A stretch of DNA of 64,000 nucleotides from Rhodoferax sp. GW822-FHT02A01 (GTDB lineage: Bacteria > Pseudomonadota > Gammaproteobacteria > Burkholderiales > Burkholderiaceae_C), in assembly GCF_038784515.1 (NCBI RefSeq), contig NZ_CP152376.1, positions 4,526,001-4,590,000 of the forward strand, written 5' to 3'. Of this stretch, positions 44,753 through 54,093 are shown piece after piece. The translations under genes were made by a program, and so were the position numbers. The notes beneath the pieces were generated by a model. The model was not told the DNA's origin, did no database searches, and saw only the letters and a program-made list of their open reading frames with translations. How positions within the stretch are numbered: position 1 is the stretch's first letter; every line of letters begins with the position of its first letter.

Positions 44753-46201
44753 CTATGCCAACCAACCATTTTTCTGTACGTCGGCATAAGTCAAATCAAG
44801 GCACTTCACTATCAAATCGATCAGTTCATCAATCTGAGCATGGGTCATGATCAACGGAGGGGCAATGATCATGCGGTCTCCAACGGCGCGCATGATCAAT
44901 CCATTGGAGAAACAGTGTCCGCGGCACACCATGCCAACGCTTAAGTCACCGTTGAAACGCTCCATGGTTTTCTTGTTCTTGACCAGCAACAAACCCGCCG
45001 TAAATCCGCAGGTTTCCGCGCGCCCCACCAGCGGGTGATTGTTAAGTTCTGTAAAGCGCTTGGCCAGGTACGGGCCGATGTCGTCTTTCACACGACCCAC
45101 TAGGTTCTCGCGCTCCATCAGCTCCAGATTGGCCAGAGCCACTGCACAAGCCACCGGATGGCCGCTGTAGGTATAGCCGTGGTTGAACTCCCCGCCCTTC
45201 TCTATCAACACAGAGGCAACACGGTTGCCGACCATCACACCGCCCAACGGGATGTAGCCGCTGGTCACGCCCTTGGCGAAAGTTACCAGGTCGGGTTTGT
45301 AGCCAAATTTTTCGTAGGCAAACCAGTGACCCAGACGACCAAATGCGCAAATCACCTCGTCGCTGATCAGCAGGATTCCGTATTTGTCGACGATGCGTTG
45401 AATCTCGGGCCAGTAGGTGGCGGGAGGAATGATGACGCCGCCAGCACCTTGCACCGGTTCACCAATAAACGCGGCGACCTTGTCCGCACCGATTTCAAGA
45501 ATCTTGGCTTCCAGCCAACCCGCAGCACGCACACCGAAATCAGCCTCACTCTCGCCCGGCAAAACGTTTTCGAGATAGTACGGTTGCTCGATATGGGTGA
45601 TGTTGGGGATTGGCAAATCGCCCTGCGCATGCATGCCACTCATGCCGCCCAGCGATGCGCCCGCCATCGTGCTGCCGTGGTAACCGTTGTGGCGTCCGAT
45701 AATGACCTTGCGCTGCGGCTGTCCCATCAGATCCCAGTAACGACGCACCATGCGCACGTTGGTGTCATTGCTTTCACTGCCGCTGCTCGAATAGAACACA
45801 TGGTTGAAGCTGCGATCTCCCACATCCGGAGCCAATGAGGCCAGCTTGGCGGCCAGCTTGGTAGCGGGCACGTTGGTGGTCTGGAAGAAGCTGTTGTAGT
45901 AAGGCAGCGTCATCATCTGCTGATAGGCCGCATCGGCCAATTCCTTGCGGCCGTAGCCCGCATTGACGCACCACAGACCGCTCATGCCATCGAGTACTTT
46001 TTTGCCCTCTGAATCCCAGACATAAATTCCGTCTGCATGGGTCATGACGCGCGAACCGCGCGTGGCCAGATCGCCATGGTCCGTAAACGAGTGAATGTAG
46101 TGGGCACTATCCAAAGCCTGAATGGCCTTGGTGTCCACCGCCTGTGCCTTGCTGACAATGGCCGGGGGTGCAATCACCGGCGCAAACGCGTTCTTGCTCA
46201 T
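44753..46201 (-). CDS. spuC: Class III aminotransferase, polyamine:pyruvate type
   Basis: Transfers the amino group of putrescine (or cadaverine/spermidine) to pyruvate, giving aminobutyraldehyde; cytoplasmic, PLP-dependent. 482 residues: SSSGSESNDTNVRMVRRYW, GRHNGYHGSTMAGASLGGM, LISDEVICAFGRLGHWFAYE, and PLP lysine in VTFAKGVTSGYIPLGG. Matches SpuC-type enzymes of pseudomonads. Together with puuA it gives the operon two entry routes for putrescine. Confidence 0.9.
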   Translation of the reverse strand: MSKNAFAPVIAPPAIVSKAQAVDTKAIQALDSAHYIHSFTDHGDLATRGSRVMTHADGIYVWDSEGKKVLDGMSGLWCVNAGYGRKELADAAYQQMMTLPYYNSFFQTTNVPATKLAAKLASLAPDVGDRSFNHVFYSSSGSESNDTNVRMVRRYWDLMGQPQRKVIIGRHNGYHGSTMAGASLGGMSGMHAQGDLPIPNITHIEQPYYLENVLPGESEADFGVRAAGWLEAKILEIGADKVAAFIGEPVQGAGGVIIPPATYWPEIQRIVDKYGILLISDEVICAFGRLGHWFAYEKFGYKPDLVTFAKGVTSGYIPLGGVMVGNRVASVLIEKGGEFNHGYTYSGHPVACAVALANLELMERENLVGRVKDDIGPYLAKRFTELNNHPLVGRAETCGFTAGLLLVKNKKTMERFNGDLSVGMVCRGHCFSNGLIMRAVGDRMIIAPPLIMTHAQIDELIDLIVKCLDLTYADVQKNGWLA

Positions 46202-46267
46202 AAAAAATCCTCTCGATAGCGCGACCAGCGAACTGGTACGGGTTGGGTATGAATACAGGGTGCGGGA

Positions 46268-47635
46268 TTAGACGTGCAACAACAGGTGTTCACGCTCCCA
46301 CGGAGAAATCACCTTCATGAATTCATCGAATTCAAGTTCCTTGATTTCGGTGTAGACCGTCACGAACTCCTTGCCCAGCACTTCATGCAGGTCGGTTTCC
46401 TTACGTAGCCAGTCCAGCGCTTCACCCAGGCTGCGTGGCAACGAGTACGCCGACAAATAGGCATCTCCACGCATCTCGGCCTTGGGCTTGATCTTGTTCT
46501 TGATACCCAGGTAGCCGCAGGCCAGCGTCATGGCCATGGCCACATACGGATTGGCATCGGCGCCGATCACACGGTTCTCCACACGCCGCGCTGCAGGCGA
46601 AGAGATGGGTGAGCGGATGCCCACGGTGCGGTTGTCGTAACCCCACTCGATGTTGATCGGTGCGGCCGTGTTGCGTGAAAGGCGGCGATAGCTGTTCACA
46701 TAGGGTGCGACCAGCACCATGGCTGCGGGAATGTAACGCTGCAAGCCACCGATGTAATGCATGAAGGTTTCCGACGGTGTGCCGTCGGAGTTGCTAAATA
46801 CATTCTTGCCGCTGGCAACGTCCACCAGGCTCTGGTGCACGTGCATCGCGCTGCCCGGCTCACCTTCAATGGGTTTGGCCATGAAAGTGGCATACATGTC
46901 GTGACGCAGCGCAGCCTCACGCACCGTGCGCTTGAACAGGAAGACCTCATCAGCCAGGCCCAATGGTTGTGCATGGAAGAAGTTGATTTCCATCTGTCCT
47001 GCACCGACTTCGTGAATCAACGTATCCACGTTGAGTTCCATCTTGTCGCTGTAATCGTAGATTTCTTCAAACAGCGGATCGAACTCGTTCACCGCGTCAA
47101 TGCTATAGGCCTGACGTGATGTTTCCGCACGGCCGCTACGACCAATGGGCGGCTTCAACAACGTGTTGGGATCCGTATTGCGCGCAGTCAGATAGAACTC
47201 CAGTTCGGGCGCCACGATGGGTTGCAGACCTTCTGCGGCAAACAGATCGCACACCCGACGCAGCACGCTGCGCGGAGCAAAGGGCACCAGATTGCCGGCA
47301 TGGTCAAAGCAATCGTGAATCACTTGCGCCGTGGGGTCGACGGCCCAGGGCACGATGCGCACCGTGGACGGATCCGGACGCAGTTGCATGTCCTTGTCGG
47401 TGGGGTCAATCACATCGTAGTACGGTCCGCTTTCGGGGAATTCTCCGGTAACGCCCATGGCCACAATGGCTTGCGGCAGACGCATGCCGCGGTCTTCGGT
47501 GAACTTGGCGCGAGGCAGGATCTTGCCGCGAGCCACACCGGTCAAGTCGGGGACCAGGCATTCGACCTCCGTCACCCGGCGCTCATTGAGCCATTGCTCC
47601 AGATCATTGAAATTCATCGTCTTGTTATCACTCAT
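46268..47635 (-). CDS. puuA: Gamma-glutamylputrescine synthetase
   Basis: ATP-dependent ligation of glutamate to putrescine. 455 residues from the ATG at 47635 (GTG immediately before is possible). Glutamine synthetase fold: EVECLVPDLTGVARGKILPR, APELEFYLTARN, HEVGAGQMEINF, SAMHVHQSLVD, and PINIEWGYDNRTVGIRSPIS. Close in layout to PuuA/SpuB. Follows puuD and precedes the aminotransferase. Confidence 0.92.
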   Translation of the reverse strand: MSDNKTMNFNDLEQWLNERRVTEVECLVPDLTGVARGKILPRAKFTEDRGMRLPQAIVAMGVTGEFPESGPYYDVIDPTDKDMQLRPDPSTVRIVPWAVDPTAQVIHDCFDHAGNLVPFAPRSVLRRVCDLFAAEGLQPIVAPELEFYLTARNTDPNTLLKPPIGRSGRAETSRQAYSIDAVNEFDPLFEEIYDYSDKMELNVDTLIHEVGAGQMEINFFHAQPLGLADEVFLFKRTVREAALRHDMYATFMAKPIEGEPGSAMHVHQSLVDVASGKNVFSNSDGTPSETFMHYIGGLQRYIPAAMVLVAPYVNSYRRLSRNTAAPINIEWGYDNRTVGIRSPISSPAARRVENRVIGADANPYVAMAMTLACGYLGIKNKIKPKAEMRGDAYLSAYSLPRSLGEALDWLRKETDLHEVLGKEFVTVYTEIKELEFDEFMKVISPWEREHLLLHV

Positions 47636-47674
47636 CACTCACTCCTTGCTGCAGGGCAGCGTACTGAACCGTTG

Positions 47675-48448
47675 TCAGGCTCCCAGGCGTTGCACCTGCC
47701 GCGCACGGCACGCTTCGCCAAAGGCCTTGAATATTGCTGCGTAAAAAGGATTGTCTGAAGTCTTCCACTCCGGATGCCATTGCACCGCATAGGCAAAGGC
47801 GGGTGCGCCCTGCACTTCAAATGCTTCCACCAAGCCGTCGGGCGCGCGACCCAATGCACGCAATCCTTGTGCCAAACGGTCAATGCCTTGCCCGTGTACC
47901 GAATTCACCTGAGCCACGTCAGAACCGGCCCATCGCGCAAAGGTGGAACCAGCTTCCAGACGCACTTCGTGGCTGGGTGCGTACTGCAGTTCATAGCTGT
48001 CGTCAGGTGACTCGCGGTGGTCCATATGGCTTGGCAATTCATGGACCTTCTGGTGCAGCGTGCCGCCCAGCGCCACATTGATTTCCTGAAAGCCCCGGCA
48101 AATGCCCAATAGCGGAACCGCTTGCGCAACACAAGCCCTGACCAATGCCAGGGTCAAGCTGTCGCGTTGCTCGTCCAGCATGAGGCTGGGGTCGGACAGC
48201 GTCTTGCCAAAATGCTGCGGATGTACGTTGGATGGGGAGCCGGTCAGCATGACGCCATCCACCAATGCCAGCAGGGCATCGATCTGATCCGCATCGGCCA
48301 GCGGAAACAATACGGGCTGTGCATCCGCATTGCACTTGACGGCCCTGGCGTACTTGTCGCCCAGAACCAGAAATGGCATGGTGCGCTGGTCATTGCCAAG
48401 CAGGCGATGATCAGCAGGTAGCCAAACCAGTGGTAATGGCTTTTTCAT
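47675..48448 (-). CDS. puuD: Gamma-glutamyl-GABA hydrolase
   Basis: Class I glutamine amidotransferase-like hydrolase releasing GABA from gamma-glutamyl-GABA. 257 residues from the ATG at 48448. Nucleophile in LLGICRGFQEINVALGG, second triad region in YAVQWHPEW, and DGVMLTGSPSNVHP near residue 65. First gene of the operon, divergent from the MocR-type regulator across 112 bp of shared control DNA. Confidence 0.93.
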   Translation of the reverse strand: MKKPLPLVWLPADHRLLGNDQRTMPFLVLGDKYARAVKCNADAQPVLFPLADADQIDALLALVDGVMLTGSPSNVHPQHFGKTLSDPSLMLDEQRDSLTLALVRACVAQAVPLLGICRGFQEINVALGGTLHQKVHELPSHMDHRESPDDSYELQYAPSHEVRLEAGSTFARWAGSDVAQVNSVHGQGIDRLAQGLRALGRAPDGLVEAFEVQGAPAFAYAVQWHPEWKTSDNPFYAAIFKAFGEACRARQVQRLGA

Positions 48449-48499
48449 GGTTGTCTCCGTTTTCTTGTGGCAATTGTGTTGCAGAATTGGACTCAATCC

Positions 48500-48536
48500 G
48501 GAGCCATTTAAAGTGGCTCCATGGTGCCATTTGAAA
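48500..48536. promoter_or_regulatory. Repeat-type operator candidate between puuD and the regulator
   Basis: GGAGCCA (48500-48506) and TGGCTCC (48514-48520) make a perfect inverted repeat. GGAGCCATTTAAAG (48500-48513) is repeated as GGTGCCATTTGAAA (48523-48536) 23 bp on, about two helical turns. MocR-type regulators such as GabR typically bind direct repeats in such divergent regions. Confidence 0.55.
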
Positions 48537-48560
48537 CCCACTCCACTCTTGAGACGCAGC

Positions 48561-50033
48561 ATGCTGTCAGAACTTCTACTCACCGAAATGGGGCGTTTGA
48601 GCCAACAGGACAACATGCCGCTGCATCGCCAGTTGTATGAGGCCATGCGCCGCGCCATCCTGGACGGCAAGCTGTCCGCGGGTGACCGCCTGCCCTCCAG
48701 CCGTGAACTCACGCAAGACCTGAAACTCTCGCGCAACACGGTGGTGGCCGCACTCAACCAGCTCGGCGTGGAAGGCTATCTGGTCAGCCGCGTCGGCAGC
48801 GGCACCTTCATCAACGACAACGTTCCCAAGGCGCAGGGCCGCACCAACCACGCCCGCACCTCTACGCGGCAAGCCCAACTATCCAAGCGGGGAATGGCTC
48901 TTTCCACCACCTTCTGCGCCACGCAGCTGGAGGTTCAGCCCTTTACGCCGGGAGTTGCGGATTTCAGCGCGTTTCCAGTAGCACTCTGGCAGCGCCTGCA
49001 GAACAAGCACTGGCGTATGACCTACCCGGAAATGCTGGACTACAGCTACACCGGTGGACACGCGCCACTGCGTCGCGCGGTGGCGGACTACCTGCGCGTG
49101 TTTCGCAGTGTGCCGCTGGATGTGGACCAAGTCATCATCACCAGCGGAACCCAGCAGTCCCTGGAGCTGTGCGCGCAGTTGCTGGGCGATCATGGTGACA
49201 CCGTGTGGCTGGAAGATCCCGCCTATTGGGGTGCCATCAAGGCCTTCATGGCCACGGGGCTCAAACTCCATCCCGTGAAAGTGGATGTGCACGGCATGGC
49301 TCCCACTCCTGCTGATGAAAAACACCCGCCCCGCCTGATCTATACAACCCCATCGCACCAGTATCCGACTGGCGCCGTGATGAGCCTGCCGCGCCGCCAG
49401 CAGTTGTTGTCCATTGCCGCCACACACAACGCCTGGATTCTGGAGGACGACTACGACAGCGAGTTCCGCTTCAGCGGTCCGCCGTTGTCGTCACTGGCCG
49501 GACTGGACCAGGACCAACGTGTGCTCTACATGGGCTCGTTTTCCAAGGTGCTTTATCCGGGATTGAAGCTGGGCTATCTGGTGGTTCCGCAGCGGCTCGT
49601 CGGTGCCTTCAAGCAGGCGCACTACGACCTGAATCGCCCCGGGCAAATGCCGCTGCAGGCGGCCCTGGCCGAGTTCATTGAACTGGGCCACTTTGCCAGT
49701 GCCTTGCGCCGCGCCCGCCACAGCTATGCCGAGCGCCGCCAATGTCTACTGGAGGCGCTGCAGCCTTGCCTGGGTGAAAGGGCCCGCATCACTGGAGCCG
49801 AACAGGGCCTGCATTTGTGCCTGCGTCTGCCTGATAGCGTCGACGACAAGGCCCTGGCCCTGCGCATCGGCAGCCTGGGCCTGACTGTGCGGGCACTGAG
49901 CGCCTATTGCCTGCAGCGCACCGACGCCAAAGGTCTGGTCATCGGCTACGGCTACGCGCCACTGGCGAGCATTCACCGATACGGCCCGGTTTTGGCCAAG
50001 GCAATCCAGGCAGAACTGAAGCGTACTGCCTGA
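48561..50033 (+). CDS. MocR-family (GntR helix-turn-helix plus aminotransferase-like) regulator
   Basis: 490 residues from the ATG at 48561. N-terminal GntR winged helix (LHRQLYEAMRRAILDGKLSA ... SRELTQDLKLSRNTVVAALNQL, about 18-80). Then a class I aminotransferase-like domain with VIITSGTQQSLELC, DPAYWGA, LEDDYDSEF and the PLP lysine in GSFSKVLYPGLKLGY. Such proteins sense PLP and an amine or GABA (GabR, PdxR). Divergent from the puu operon, which it probably controls; the effector may be a polyamine or GABA. Confidence 0.92.
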   Translation: MLSELLLTEMGRLSQQDNMPLHRQLYEAMRRAILDGKLSAGDRLPSSRELTQDLKLSRNTVVAALNQLGVEGYLVSRVGSGTFINDNVPKAQGRTNHARTSTRQAQLSKRGMALSTTFCATQLEVQPFTPGVADFSAFPVALWQRLQNKHWRMTYPEMLDYSYTGGHAPLRRAVADYLRVFRSVPLDVDQVIITSGTQQSLELCAQLLGDHGDTVWLEDPAYWGAIKAFMATGLKLHPVKVDVHGMAPTPADEKHPPRLIYTTPSHQYPTGAVMSLPRRQQLLSIAATHNAWILEDDYDSEFRFSGPPLSSLAGLDQDQRVLYMGSFSKVLYPGLKLGYLVVPQRLVGAFKQAHYDLNRPGQMPLQAALAEFIELGHFASALRRARHSYAERRQCLLEALQPCLGERARITGAEQGLHLCLRLPDSVDDKALALRIGSLGLTVRALSAYCLQRTDAKGLVIGYGYAPLASIHRYGPVLAKAIQAELKRTA

Positions 50034-50048
50034 CGCGCAAGATCAGCT

Positions 50049-51350
50049 CTAGAAAAGATCCTTGATCTGGTGATACGCCATGCCCAGGACCAAGCTGGGC
50101 TTGCGCAGCAGCGGTCCACCGGGAAATTTCTGGTGCCGCACCCGCGCAAACAAATCAAATTGCTCAGCCTGCCCAGCCACCGCGTCGGCCACCAGCTTGC
50201 CGGCAAGCCCAGTGAGCGTGACGCCATGGCCGCTGAAGCCTTGCAGGTAGTACAGGTTGTCCCCCAGGCGACCGAAGTCCGGCGCACGGTTCATGCTGAT
50301 GTCTACAAAGCCGCCCCAGACGTATTCCACCGGCACATTGCGCAACTGGGGAAAGACCTGCCCCATGCGCTTGGCGATGACATGTGACAGGTTTGCGGGA
50401 GTGCGGGCCGAGTAGCTCACGCGACCGCCAAACAGCATGCGCCGGTCGGCACTGAAGCGGAAGTAGTCTAGCACGAAATTGTTGTCGCAGACCGCTGCGT
50501 TGTCCGGAATCAGTTGCTCACATTGCCCTACGGGTAGCGGCGCCGTACCAATGATGTAGGTCCCGACCGGCATGATGCGCGGTGTGATTTCGGGCGCCAC
50601 TCGGGGGCCGTATTCGCCCAGCGTGCAATTGCCTGCCAGCACGCCAAACGAAGCCGTCACCGTGCCCCGGGTGGTCTTGGCCTTGAGTTTGATGCCACGC
50701 TGGATATCAACCACCGCCGAGCGCTCGAAAATGCGCACACCCAGGCTGCGTGCCGCGCGTGCCAACCCCAGTCCGTACTTCAGCGGATGCAGGTGGCCGG
50801 ACTGACGCTCGAAGGCAGCCGCATGGTAGCGCGGGCTCTGGATGTAGCGCTGCACATCCGCTCCACGGACGAAGTCCGTCTTGAACGCGTAGTCCCGCTC
50901 CATGGCCTGCATGTCCTCTTCCAGCGCGCGCGCCTTGCGTGGAGAGTCGGCCACGTACAGGTATCCAGAAACCCGGTCACATTCGATCTGGAACTTGGCA
51001 ATACGTGCATCCATCAGGTCCAGTGCCTGCACCGACATGTCCCAGATGCGCCGTGCATCCGCCTTGCCGAGTTGCGCTTCAAAAGGGTCCTGGCCGCTGG
51101 CATAGCCCACGATGGCTTGGCCACCGTTGCGCCCGGACGCGCCGCTACAGATGCGGTCCGCTTCGAGCACCACGACTTGGTAGCCGCGCTCGGCCAGTTC
51201 GATTGCTGCGGACAGTCCGGCAAAGCCAGCGCCTACCACCAGCACGTCAGCCTGCAAGTCACCACTCAGCGGCTCCGTGAGCGGCTCTCGCCGCACGCTG
51301 GCTTCATAGTAGCTTTTCTGGTTGAGTTGGGTGTCGGATTCCAGCAGCAT
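50049..51350 (-). CDS. puuB: Gamma-glutamylputrescine oxidase (FAD-dependent)
   Basis: DAO-type flavoenzyme oxidising gamma-glutamylputrescine to the aldehyde with release of ammonia and peroxide. 433 residues from the ATG at 51350. Dinucleotide motif GAGFAG (about 40-45), GASGRNGGQAIVGY, FGGRVSYSARTPANL, and C-terminal YYLQGFSGHGVTLTGLAGKL closing the FAD site. Convergent with the regulator gene (15 bp between stops) and downstream of the agmatinase gene. Confidence 0.9.
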   Translation of the reverse strand: MLLESDTQLNQKSYYEASVRREPLTEPLSGDLQADVLVVGAGFAGLSAAIELAERGYQVVVLEADRICSGASGRNGGQAIVGYASGQDPFEAQLGKADARRIWDMSVQALDLMDARIAKFQIECDRVSGYLYVADSPRKARALEEDMQAMERDYAFKTDFVRGADVQRYIQSPRYHAAAFERQSGHLHPLKYGLGLARAARSLGVRIFERSAVVDIQRGIKLKAKTTRGTVTASFGVLAGNCTLGEYGPRVAPEITPRIMPVGTYIIGTAPLPVGQCEQLIPDNAAVCDNNFVLDYFRFSADRRMLFGGRVSYSARTPANLSHVIAKRMGQVFPQLRNVPVEYVWGGFVDISMNRAPDFGRLGDNLYYLQGFSGHGVTLTGLAGKLVADAVAGQAEQFDLFARVRHQKFPGGPLLRKPSLVLGMAYHQIKDLF

Positions 51351-51391
51351 GGTGTGTGTCTTTGCTTGAAGAGGACGAGTGAAAATGGGGC

Positions 51392-52315
51392 TCAAGCCCG
51401 GGAAGTCTTGGCTATCTGGCCGCACAGATAGGTCCAGATGAACTGCGCTGCCGCGTTGCTGGTGAGCTCGGCATGGTCGTAGGCGGGTGCCACTTCCACG
51501 CAGTCCATACCGACGAAGTTCAGCGGCGCGAGCTCTTCCAGAAATGTCATCACCTGCGAACTGGTCATGCCGCCTGGTTCGGGTGTACCTGTGCCGGGCG
51601 CGAAAGCGGGGTCCAGGCAGTCGATGTCCAGCGTGAGGTAGCAAGGTGTATTGCCGATGCGTGCCTTGATGGTTTCGATGATGCTGCCAAGCTGCGCACC
51701 GTCCTTGCCACGCAGATCGCGCGCGTTGTAGATCATGCCGCCTTGGTCCTTGACGTATTCACGTGCCGCACGTTCGCCACTGGAGCGGATGCCGATCTGC
51801 ACCGTCTTGCTGCGTTCCACCAGACCTTCCTGGATGGCCTCATAGGTCCAGGTGCCATGTCCAGACGGTTCACCGAAATGGTTCACCCAGGTGTCGCAAT
51901 GCGCGTCAAAGTGGATCAGCGCCACGGGGCCGTGCTGCTTCCTGAGGGCACGCAACAGCGGCAGGGTGACGGAATGGTCACCTCCGATAAACGCGCAATG
52001 GTGTACCCCCATCAGCACAGCAGCCTGCTGTTCGATGGCGCTACGCACCTCGGTAAGCGGCGAAGCATTGGGCAAACGCATGTCACCTGCGTCCCCAATA
52101 TGCCCCAAGGGACTTACGTCAAACAGCGGATGGATGCCGTCACACAGCATCAGGGATGCCCGTCGGATTTCCTGAGGGCCGAAGCGCGCACCCGGCCGGT
52201 TGGTGACAGCTCCGTCAAATGGAATACCGCAGACAGCATAGGTCTGTTGCTGCAACGGTGGTGCAGCAAGAAAACGGTTGCTGTTATTGGCGTAGGCAAA
52301 CTCTCCGATAGCCAT
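51392..52315 (-). CDS. speB: Agmatinase (ureohydrolase)
   Basis: Hydrolyses agmatine to putrescine and urea with two manganese ions. 307 residues from the ATG at 52315 (an ATG at 52360 is an alternative). All metal-binding motifs are present: GGDHSVTLPLL, HFDAHCDTW, and DIDCLDPAFAPGTGTPEPGG. Activity on guanidinobutyrate is not excluded, since the family is hard to separate. Feeds the neighbouring putrescine degradation genes and is 41 bp upstream of puuB. Confidence 0.88.
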   Translation of the reverse strand: MAIGEFAYANNSNRFLAAPPLQQQTYAVCGIPFDGAVTNRPGARFGPQEIRRASLMLCDGIHPLFDVSPLGHIGDAGDMRLPNASPLTEVRSAIEQQAAVLMGVHHCAFIGGDHSVTLPLLRALRKQHGPVALIHFDAHCDTWVNHFGEPSGHGTWTYEAIQEGLVERSKTVQIGIRSSGERAAREYVKDQGGMIYNARDLRGKDGAQLGSIIETIKARIGNTPCYLTLDIDCLDPAFAPGTGTPEPGGMTSSQVMTFLEELAPLNFVGMDCVEVAPAYDHAELTSNAAAQFIWTYLCGQIAKTSRA

Positions 52316-52440
52316 GGATATCCCCGTGATGTATTGAACCAGGCCGGTAAGGTAACGCATGGCGCCGCCATAGCTGGGGCCAATTCCGGCGCGGGCTGAC
52401 AAACCACTGAGCGCACCCGGTTGAGGTACGCTTGGCCGCC

Positions 52441-53391
52441 ATGCCCCATCTGTCACCTCCCGCACAACGTCTGGCCGCCTATGGCTACCTGGCCCTGAGC
52501 ATGGCGCTGGCTGGCAGCTATGTGGCGCTATCCAAGCCCTTGGTCGCCGCCCTGCCCGTCTTCCTGCTAGCCTGGCTGCGCTTTGGCATCGGTGGCATCG
52601 CCATGGCCGGCTGGCTGCGCAAACCAGCCGACGAGAAGCCGTTGTCCTGCGGCACCAAACAACTGTTGTTTCTGGAGTCGTTCTTCGGCAACTTTCTGTT
52701 TTCCATCTGCATGCTGTTTGGTGTCAGCATGACCAGCGCCGTGTCGGCAGGGGTCATCATGGCAACCATCCCCGCAGTCGTTGCGCTGATGAGCTGGCTC
52801 TTTCTGAAGGAAAAAATAGCCTTGCGCATCTGGGCCGCCATCGCTTGTGGCGCACTGGGGATTGGCTTGCTGGCCTGGAGCCAGCACGGCCACACACCGG
52901 GCCCCAGCACCAGCCCGTCCGACTCCGCCCGCGTATGGCTGGGCAACGCCCTGGTGCTGGGTGCGGTACTGTGCGAAGCCTTTTACGCCGTGATCGGCAA
53001 GAAGCTCACCGGGTCGGTGTCACCCAAACGCATCAGCGCCATCATCAACCTCTGCGGCTTTTTGCTGGTTTCTCCGCTGGGTATCTACACCGCGCTGCGA
53101 TTTGACTTTGCCGCGGTGCAGCCCGCATCCTGGCTGCTGCTGGTCTTCTACGCGCTGGCCGCCAGCGTATGGACCGTGTGGCTGTGGATGTCCGGCTCCA
53201 GGCACGTACCCGCGTCCCACGCAGGCGTGTTCACCGTGCTGCTACCTGTCACCGCAGCTCTGGTGGGCGTGCTAGTTTTGGGCGAATCCTTGGGCGGCAT
53301 GCAGGTGCTGGCCTTTGCCATCGCACTCCTGGGCGTACTGCTGGCCACACTGCCGGGGCGGCAGGCCGAGGCCGTGGAACCGCACCTTTGA
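52441..53391 (+). CDS. EamA/DMT-family exporter
   Basis: Drug/metabolite transporter, inner membrane. 316 residues, about ten helices in two EamA repeats (AAYGYLALSMALAGSYVALS ... and VLGAVLCEAFYAVIGKKLTG ...). The conserved late motif VPASHAGVFTVLLPVTAALV is present. Start ATG at 52441 (a TTG nine bases earlier adds three residues). Divergent from the agmatinase gene, so polyamine or amino-acid export is conceivable, but substrate is unknown. Confidence 0.88.
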   Translation: MPHLSPPAQRLAAYGYLALSMALAGSYVALSKPLVAALPVFLLAWLRFGIGGIAMAGWLRKPADEKPLSCGTKQLLFLESFFGNFLFSICMLFGVSMTSAVSAGVIMATIPAVVALMSWLFLKEKIALRIWAAIACGALGIGLLAWSQHGHTPGPSTSPSDSARVWLGNALVLGAVLCEAFYAVIGKKLTGSVSPKRISAIINLCGFLLVSPLGIYTALRFDFAAVQPASWLLLVFYALAASVWTVWLWMSGSRHVPASHAGVFTVLLPVTAALVGVLVLGESLGGMQVLAFAIALLGVLLATLPGRQAEAVEPHL

Positions 53392-53398
53392 GCCGGGC

Positions 53399-53917
53399 CT
53401 ACAAGGCCTTGTCGCTGACCACGATGCCGTCAGCGTCGGCATACAACCAGTCGCCGGGCCTCACCCACACGCCCTGAATCTGCACGGGTACATTGCTTTG
53501 GCCTTCGTTGCGCTTTTCCGTGGGCAACGGAATGGGCGCCAAAGCCCGTATGCCTACAGCCTGGGTCGCCAGCTCGGCGCTATCGCGCACACAGCCGTCA
53601 ATCACCACCCCGGCCCAACCATTGCGCGCCGCTGCGGCACCCAGATTGCCGCCCAGCAGTGCTCGCCGCAAGGAGGCCCCGCCATCGACAACCAGCACCT
53701 TACCTATGCGTCCCTGTGCCGTATCAATCCAGCCCTGCGCGTCCACTGCCGCCTTGACGAGGGTGTTGTCTTCGTGGCATTTCACTGTTTCCACAGGGCC
53801 GCAGAACTGCGTGACCTGCCCAAAGTCGCGAAAAACAGGGGGAAGAACGCGAAATGCGCCCGAGGAATCACTCTTGTGGACATCACAAAAATCACAGGTT
53901 GCAAACGATTGACTCAT
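53399..53917 (-). CDS. RraA-family protein (HMG/CHA aldolase or RNase E regulator type)
   Basis: 172 residues from the ATG at 53917. Core signature GGNLGAAAARNGWAGVVIDGCVRD (about 92-115) contains the DGxxRD motif shared by RraA and 4-hydroxy-4-methyl-2-oxoglutarate aldolases. Aldolase activity in this family needs the Asp/Arg pair seen here; RNase E inhibition is documented for E. coli RraA. Which role applies cannot be decided from motifs. Seven bp from the convergent EamA stop. Confidence 0.87.
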   Translation of the reverse strand: MSQSFATCDFCDVHKSDSSGAFRVLPPVFRDFGQVTQFCGPVETVKCHEDNTLVKAAVDAQGWIDTAQGRIGKVLVVDGGASLRRALLGGNLGAAAARNGWAGVVIDGCVRDSAELATQAVGIRALAPIPLPTEKRNEGQSNVPVQIQGVWVRPGDWLYADADGIVVSDKAL

Positions 53918-54093
53918 GCCGCGACACTCCTTTTTGCCTAAAAGTTCCATTCTCCAATGAAAAAAACAACATCCTCGAGTGAAAAAAGCATTTCTCCGCT
54001 TGGAAACAGCCTTTTTCTCCAGTAGCATCCGGCTACCGGTGAAGAAGCAGTTTTTCACTGGTGATTAATCAACTTCTAGAAGGACAATCAATC
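53918..54093. other. Control region between the RraA-family and SWIB genes
   Basis: 176 bp, richer in A/T than its surroundings, with several A-tracts (ATGAAAAAAA, GTGAAAAAAG) and T-tracts. CCGGTGAA and TTCACTGG (about 54034-54061) form an imperfect inverted repeat before the SWIB gene. No gene seen. Shine-Dalgarno AGAAGGA precedes the ATG at 54094. Confidence 0.4.
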
